Source of the DNA: Dipteronia dyeriana
Taxonomy: Eukaryota; Streptophyta; Magnoliopsida; Sapindales; Sapindaceae
NCBI GenBank assembly: GCA_032871835.1
Contig: CM065298.1
Location: 76,412,154-76,476,153, forward strand
Direction: 5' to 3'
DNA length: 64,000 nucleotides
This document shows positions 57,985 to 64,000 of the stretch, piece by piece. The translations under genes and the position numbers were made by a program. Under the pieces are notes generated by a model, which ran no database searches, had not been told where the DNA came from, and saw nothing but the letters and a program-made list of their open reading frames with translations. The stretch's first letter is position 1; each line of letters starts with the position of its first letter.

Positions 57985-59040
57985 AATTACCAAGAATAGT
58001 TACACGCTAAACTAACTTTACAATCGAGCATGTAAGATAGTGGGTTAAGCAGTGTGTAAACCTAGTAAAAGTTGTCATGGTTGTCAAACAACCCTGTAAA
58101 GATAGTAGCATTTGACAACATGTAAAAATGCCTAGAATCATTACACGCTGAAATCACTTTGCAATCTAGCGTGTAAACATTAGTACAAGTGAGCGTGTAA
58201 CATTGTTTATTCTTTGGTGTGTAAAGATTTTGGGTTTTTTTACACGCTAAAAGGAGTTTACAATTGAGCGTGTAAACACAGTTTGTAGATAGATATTGTA
58301 TGACTTTACCACATTTTGTTTGCTATTAGATCAGTTGTTATTTTCATTGTACTGCTTGTAAAGATTGTGTGTTTGATTTGGCATTTGATTTGTGGTGAAA
58401 TTGTAAATGACCCAGAATGATTACACACTAACATGGGTTTACAATTCAGCGTGTAAAGCTTTTGGGCACTATTTGTGTGAACTTGACCTAGAATCATTGC
58501 ATACTAAATGGGTTTACATTGTAGCATGTAAACCCTTCTACAAGTTAGCGTGTAACGATGTTGTAATATACAACGTGTAAATATTTTGGGCATTTTTTGT
58601 GTGAACTTGACCCAGAATCGTTACACGTTAACTGGGTTTATATTGTAACGTGTAAACCCTTCTACAAGTTAGCGTGTAACAATGTTGTAATGTACAACAT
58701 GTAAAGATTTTGGGCATTATTTGTGTTAACTTGACCTAGAATCGTTACACGCTAAATGGGTTTACGTTGTAGTGTGTAAACCCTTATACAAGTTAGCATG
58801 TAACAATGTTGCAATGTACAACATGTAAAGATTTTGGGCATTATATATGTGAACTTGACCCAAAAACGCTATACGCTAAATGGGTTTACATTGTAGTGTG
58901 TAAACATTTGTACAAGTTAGTGTGTAACGATGTTTGATATAATGCGTGTAAAGAATGGTTACACGACATTGTTTAAGTGATTATGTAAACCCTTGTATAA
59001 GTCATCGTGTAAAGAGTTTTATTTAGCGGGTAAAGATATT
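57985..59040 (+). repeat. 124-bp tandem array with inverted GTTACACGCTAA / TTAGCGTGTAAC pairs
   Basis: TTGACC(C/T)AGAATCGTTACACGC starts near 58483, 58607, 58731 and 58855, an exact step of 124. Irregular versions extend to 57985 and 59040. Each unit carries GTTACACGCTAA and, about 50 bases on, its exact reverse complement TTAGCGTGTAAC, plus GTGTAAACCC. The array occupies the first intron of the DUF1985-type gene. Confidence 0.9.
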
Positions 59041-60699
59041 TAGCATGATTTGTTTGAGATTTTTACTGTGTGTCATTATGTTACCTAACTATCATGGAAA
59101 TATTTTCAGGTTGTAACAAGAGAATTATAACGTACACGAGACTGAGAAAGAGCTAGAGAATTCAGATGGTAGAGCATGAAGATTGGGTAAAGAATGTGAA
59201 CGTAGCAGATGTTAAGAATCCACCTAAGACTGGGTATGTAGCACAAACTGATAACGTAACACAAAATGAGAATATAGTAGAGATTGAAAAGCCATCACAG
59301 AACGAAGACCTATATCAGTATTTGTTACACCCAAGGAATACGTGGGCGTATGACATAACGATAATAGTGCATTGCAAACTGAAATTGATCCATGACTTTA
59401 AGGAGGTGTTGGCTAGCTGCGGTGAGTTGGAAGAATTCAAGAAAAGTTGTTTCAGACATTACTTGGATCTGCCACATTACATGAGGGGTTTATTTCAAGC
59501 AAAGTACATACATAACTTATTGCCCAGCCAAATTCAGTTCCTGAGTGCCAATGACGACGAGATGTGGCTTGCTATGGGGAACACCAAGGTTAGGCTAGGA
59601 AAGAAAGAGTTTTGTTAATGCCCTGGGTTGAAGGTTGGCGTACTACTGGAATTTTTTTGAGAGATTACGTTCCGGTGCAAGATGGGATCCACATGAGATA
59701 TTTTTTGGGGACAAATATTTATTATTGGATCAGCTTTTAAACAGATTCTTAAGGAGTGGGTTTGACAAGAAAGGTGATTGTTTGAAGATGGACCAGATTT
59801 TGTTTATGAACAATATCCTATTTGGCAGGATTACCGGAGACAGGTCACGTACTGGCTAATGTCGTTGGCTGAGGACATAGATGCTTTCAATTCATTCCCA
59901 TGGGGACATTACGTGTTCAAGATGATATTGCACTACATCTGAATTGGCTTTAAGGTGCGGGAGCCAGTGGGTCGTGTTAGAAGATACAACATTTATGGTT
60001 TAATTTGGGGAGTTCAGGTGTTGTGACAACATTGCGAGCGTATTGTTATAATTATGAGATTTTCCTTTTATTGTTATATTTAACTATTTAACTATTTTTA
60101 TATTTGGTAGTTTTGGGCAATGGAGACCATCCATTCGATGCGTAAGAAATTAGGCAGCATATTTGCTCCTCAGGGATGCCCTCGTTTTAAAAAATGAGAA
60201 TTTATCAAACGGGAATCAAATATGAGTGATTCATGGTTGAAGAAAGAGGTTGAAGAAAAGGTAAATATTATTTCGGTTAGTTATCTTAATTTGGTTAATT
60301 TTTCTAACTGATTGACATGCCTTTGATTTTTTCAGCTCACTGGATTATCTACGAACTGTCATACTCGATTGGAGGAAAAAGAGGTCTACTGGTTAGGCAT
60401 TGATGAGGACATGTTCGAAGGTCCTCAGTTTGTACCGTTGAAGGATTTTGTGAACAAAGAGGACTGAGCCGGGCCATCATAAAAAAATCTCCAAAAGAGG
60501 AAACGAAACCTTTACAAAGGTCTTGATGAACCAATTAAAAGACAATGGAACGTTGGAGATGCATTGCCACGTAGGCACAACACGGGGGATGACAGTGACA
60601 ATGACAGACTTGATATGTCACCCCCTTTGATGGAATCCCGTGACCCACACTCACCTGTAAAGCCTGGGGTGCACTCGCATGTAGATTTTGGGAGGACTC

Positions 60700-60795
60700 C
60701 ATCTCCTACTCGTCAATAGTGTCATCCATCTCCTACTCAATAGCCTCATCCATCTCCTACTCGGCATGGTCCTCCATCTCCTACTCAGCATGGTC
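60700..60795 (+). repeat. Coding minisatellite, CCATCTCCTACTC units
   Basis: Four to five imperfect units of 21-27 bases encode (H/P)PSPTQ/R in the proline-rich tail of the DUF1985-type gene. Two units contain in-frame stops (TAG). Confidence 0.8.
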
Positions 60796-61685
60796 CTCCA
60801 TATCATCATTATTGAAATTTAGTGTATTTTGAGATTCACTAAAAAGACCTAGTGTATCACAAGCCTTCCCTTTGTTTTTGTATGACATGTAAGGTACACG
60901 CCTAGCACTATAATTTTCAAGAGAAGGTAAAATCACATCATCTTCAAGTGCTTTCACACCATGAGTTAAACATAATTGAGAGATAAAACCCGGTAGTGCC
61001 AATTTTTTTTCTAACCTAGTGGTTAGAGTCGCATTATCTATGTATGACATAAGAATTTCTCCAAGGTTTATAGGTCAATTAGTCACTAAAGCATACAATC
61101 TTGATTTTCTCTTTGTTAAGTTCGGTAGCATTAGAAGATCCTACAAGATTAGTACATGTAAAGAGAAGCCAAAAAGCACTCATCTTAGTCAACTCTCATT
61201 GACTAATATAATCTCTATTCTTCCACTCAAAAGAATTACCATCATAAAGGATTACGCCCATGATATTGAGATTCTCAACTATATCAACATCTAGAAAATC
61301 CGACTCAATATCATTAGGTAATTTGAGGAACTTATTGATGTTCTCTAAATTAATCCTAAACACAACACCCCTTATATCCACCAAAGCATCAAGAAAGGTA
61401 GCACTCTCCTTATATTCATGATAGAATTCTCTAACATTGCTATCATTAACCATATTAAGCATTAAGTATGTCTACCCAAGATTCCCAATGCCTATCAACC
61501 AAACATCTATGGACATAAGAACCTATACATTTGTCTAAGTTAATACCTCTTTCTTGAAATAGTTTCTTCTGTCTCATGACACCAAGAGATTTCACTTTAG
61601 AGGAATTAGACCCTTTCGATGTTGACTTGGACTTATCAATCGGATTGGTTGAGCCTCTACCACCAACAAGTTTGGTTCGTCCCAT
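60790..61685 (-). pseudogene. Plant transposon-protein fragment (Transposase_32-like)
   Basis: From 61685 the minus strand reads MGRTKLVGGRGSTNPIDKSK, then MRQKKLFQERGINLDKCI. After a frameshift at about 61460 it continues with NDSNVREFYHEYKESATFLD and VFRINLENINKFLKLPNDI. Lower down (61050-60781) is LPGFISQLCLTHGVKALEDD. This order matches the 'putative plant transposon protein' family often annotated near gypsy-type elements. At least two frame changes break it. It abuts the tail of the plus-strand DUF1985-type gene, so an insertion junction must lie near 60795. Confidence 0.65.
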
Positions 61686-63604
61686 GATTCTAGAGTAGAT
61701 AAAAACTAAACACACCAAATAAATGGAAAGAACAATTAAGACAAGTTAGCCACAAGAGAAACAAAAATATGATACCAAAAGATGAATCATCATGCAAGAT
61801 AAAGACAATGAGAAACATCTTACAAGAATCATCATGTTAAAAAAAAATGTCAAAATATAACAATATGAAGCAAGTGAACATATCATAAAATAGAACAAGT
61901 TTAGCATACAATGCTCCCCTTTGATAGATGCTATAAGTAAGATCAAAAATAGATTAAAGTTCACAATGACTTCACACAATCACACATTCAAATAATTTGA
62001 AGAAATCTCAATAAGATAAGCTTCACATGCCGTAAGAGATACACTATGAATTTCAATCTCTTATAATTTTTCAATAATTGTAAGAATATCAATATACTTA
62101 TACACAAAAGTGTGTGTGCGAATTTTGCTTCAAATATATAAAGATGAGTAATTTGATAATCAATATGCAAATCATTTCCACATCTATTCATCTTAACCTT
62201 TTCCATAAAAGGTCAAACCGATTATCATCCGCAAATTAGTGCTTTTAAGAGAATAGAACTCAACATTTGAGCGGGTGTATGCATCTGCCTCGTTATCCCA
62301 TTTATGTTTTCTAACCCGAGCACTTTTGATTTTCAACTTAACTCCTCTAAGCCTTCTTCCTTTTCTTTTTAGGCTTTTTGAATTAAAGAATCTTTTTTAT
62401 TGATTCTATTCAACACTTCTTTGATTTTTTTTTACATAAACATATACTTTTCATGACACCTTTCACTCATCATAATGGTGTAGCCTTTTCCTACATTGGG
62501 CAGCTTCACAACCACTATGTGTAGCCCTTTCCATGAAGGTGCTCACTGAGTTCTATGTAGTAACCGAAGCAAAATGGATACTAACCATAGGTCATCTTAA
62601 ATGTACTAGTCAAAAGACTTCAAGGTGTATCCATAATCTACATATTAGCAAACTCAATTTACTCAACAAGACATATAAGAGAAGCAATGTGCATTTTTGA
62701 AAACCAAGTTTTATGGCTTACAAGCACATGAACTAAGAGTAATATAAGGATATTTACTCAAGATCATTACTTTTCAAGAGAGTAGCTTTCAAAGAATATG
62801 AAGCTAATATTTTCCTAAAATATGCCATTTAACAATCAAACATATAAAAACACTCATCATGATTAAGATCAATGTGAACACTATCACTAAGAAATCTTAA
62901 AAGAGCAAATGTCAATGAGAACCATAAGAATGCTATACTAGCTCTCTAATATGATATGTTACATGATGTAATGCAAACATGGAGTTGAAAGATGAAAAAC
63001 TAGAGAGCCATCTTTAGGATATGTGAGTACCTTAGCAAGCTTTTTCATCCAATGTAAAGTTCTTGCCCTTTTTATGAGCTCTCTTGGCTTGTTTGTCATC
63101 TTGACAACAAGTTATTGGTTTATCTTTCCAAGAAAATAAAGACTAAATACTTTAACTCAAACACATAAAAATAATGGCTTTCTCTAAAAGCCTTAACTAA
63201 ATTCATCACCATATAGACTTAAAGTATTCAACTTCTCTAAAGTTAATCAACGAATTTCGACTATCATAACAAAGTCTTGTGAGATAGCTAAGTTCGTGTC
63301 AAAACATGGAGTATTCCATGCTAGCTAGCTAGAATTCTCAACACATTTAACACTTAGCCTTAAAGCTAACTCACATGTGCATCATACACTAATGGTAAGA
63401 GCACTCACCCTTGAACCATTTGTTCTTGGGTGAACTTACACAAACATTATCAATATCACTTTTGACAACAATATTGAAGCAAGAGTAAAGTCCTTTAGTG
63501 TTTTGATCAACAATAATATCATTAATACTCTTTTTATCAATATTAGCATCACATGTACAGTTAAATTTAGCAAGATTCACTTTCTTCTTACTCCACACAT
63601 TTTT
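61686..63604 (-). other. AT-rich flank of the transposon-protein fragment, no gene identified
   Basis: Only short frames occur. Near 62460-62580 TGTAGCC(T/C)TTTCC is repeated. It may be upstream sequence of the element that carried the 60790-61685 gene. It ends in ATTTT before the right-edge LTR. Confidence 0.4.
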
Positions 63605-64000
63605 TGTAGGGAAACATCGGTTCAAAACGCGGCAGAAACGTAAAATTAGGGTTTAAAATATTTTAAAATTTCCTCTTTTAATAGAAAGAACTTTAACCAT
63701 AGATTAATTGATGTATATTAAAAGTATCGTACTTTTTTCTCGTGACGATTGAACTAGCGTCGAATTGAATCCGTAAGATCTTCCAATCCAATCACGAACG
63801 TGAATCACCTAGGAGTGTGGGCTCCATTTCTTTCAATTGTATACCTGAGGATGGAAACAAACAAAATATTTTTTATGTTAGTCACAATTATCCTCCAAGA
63901 AGAAAAACGAAGAACGTTAGGTCACTTGTGAATTATTAATTGATTTGATTGAAACTTGCGTGAACCTTGATTCAATGTTGTACACAAAACCTTTTAATGT
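63605..64000 (-). repeat. LTR of the Copia-1 family, partial (3' or solo LTR)
   Basis: From TGTAGGGAAACATCGG it follows the Copia-1 LTR start (4466-4870) in the same orientation with moderate divergence. No primer site precedes it; the flank reads CACACATTTT. With its body to the right this would be the 3' LTR of a minus-strand element, or a solo LTR. Confidence 0.85.

Larger units (their letters stand above)
57840..60795 (+). pseudogene. DUF1985/Ulp1-associated transposon gene, decayed
   Basis: A short first exon ends at GATGTGG before GTATGT (about 57880), and a repeat-filled intron runs to CAG at 59110. The main exon (59166 on) reads CFRHYLDLPHYMRGLFQAKY and LLPSQIQFLSANDDEMWLAM, matching the DUF1985 domain that precedes Ulp1 protease in plant MULE and CACTA accessory proteins. 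It continues as FFGDKYLLLDQLLNRFL and AEDIDAFNSFPWGHYVFKM to about 60020. Further exons are 60111-60261 (METIHSMRKKLGSIFAPQG) and 60337-60466. A proline-rich tail with HPSPTQ repeats ends at about 60795. At least four stops and a frameshift (59616, near 59630, 59940, 60198) break it. The Ulp1 catalytic domain is not present. Confidence 0.7.

Noticed and set aside
63395..63420. A tRNA-derived SINE, suggested by the phrase GGTAAGAGCACTCACC
   Set aside because: The B box is missing and the flanking sequence shows no tRNA-like body or tail.
1..64000. An intact autonomous element or intact host gene
   Set aside because: Every long coding region examined has at least one stop, frameshift or missing domain, apart from the truncated Copia-3 gag-protease.

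Overview
This is a stretch of a plant nuclear genome, most likely a eudicot. It is AT-rich and almost wholly built of nested transposable elements. The evidence is plant-type Ty1/copia and Ty3/gypsy (Tat/Ogre-like) retrotransposons, an L1-type LINE with the plant RNase H tail, a Mutator-like element carrying a Ulp1-type protease gene, hAT and MULE miniature elements, spliceosomal introns and a decayed plant dienelactone hydrolase gene. The species cannot be told from the sequence. No intact host gene, tRNA, rRNA or CRISPR array was seen.

Left third (1-29803, mostly copia on the minus strand). Copia-1 enters from the left edge with decayed gag-pol, a leader, an initiator-Met-type primer site and its 5' LTR (4466-6670). 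It sits inside an older element, Copia-2. Copia-2 is further split by a 5.7-kb MULE (8572-14264, 11-bp target duplication) and by a 12.1-kb Tat-like gypsy element, Gypsy-B (15546-27648). Gypsy-B landed in the Copia-2 primer-binding site. The Copia-2 5' LTR is 27663-29803.

Middle (29804-49399). A flank with a MULE-type MITE (9-bp duplication) and a non-autonomous hAT (8-bp duplication) leads to an L1-like LINE remnant. The LINE is cut in two by a second gypsy element of the same family, Gypsy-A (35745-44375, perfect 5-bp duplication). Gypsy-A has lost reverse transcriptase, RNase H and integrase but keeps gag, protease and a large antisense gene. The LINE abuts Copia-3 (44505-49399), which retains the longest open frame of the window, a 320-residue gag-protease.

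Right third (49400-64000). This holds a dienelactone hydrolase pseudogene, several perfect or near-perfect palindromes, an 85-bp satellite-like array whose unit contains a hairpin, and a second Ulp1-associated (DUF1985) pseudogene. The first intron of that pseudogene is filled by a 124-bp repeat. It is followed by a plant transposon-protein fragment on the minus strand, and an LTR of the Copia-1 family runs off the right edge.

The most system-like signal is in the two Tat-like elements. Each carries, antisense to gag-pol, a three-exon gene (Transposase_28-like domain, acidic linker, coiled coil) with conserved splice sites and a polyadenylation signal. Each also has a tandem array at the point where the sense and antisense genes converge. 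Both antisense copies are decayed, but their shared architecture implies past selection.
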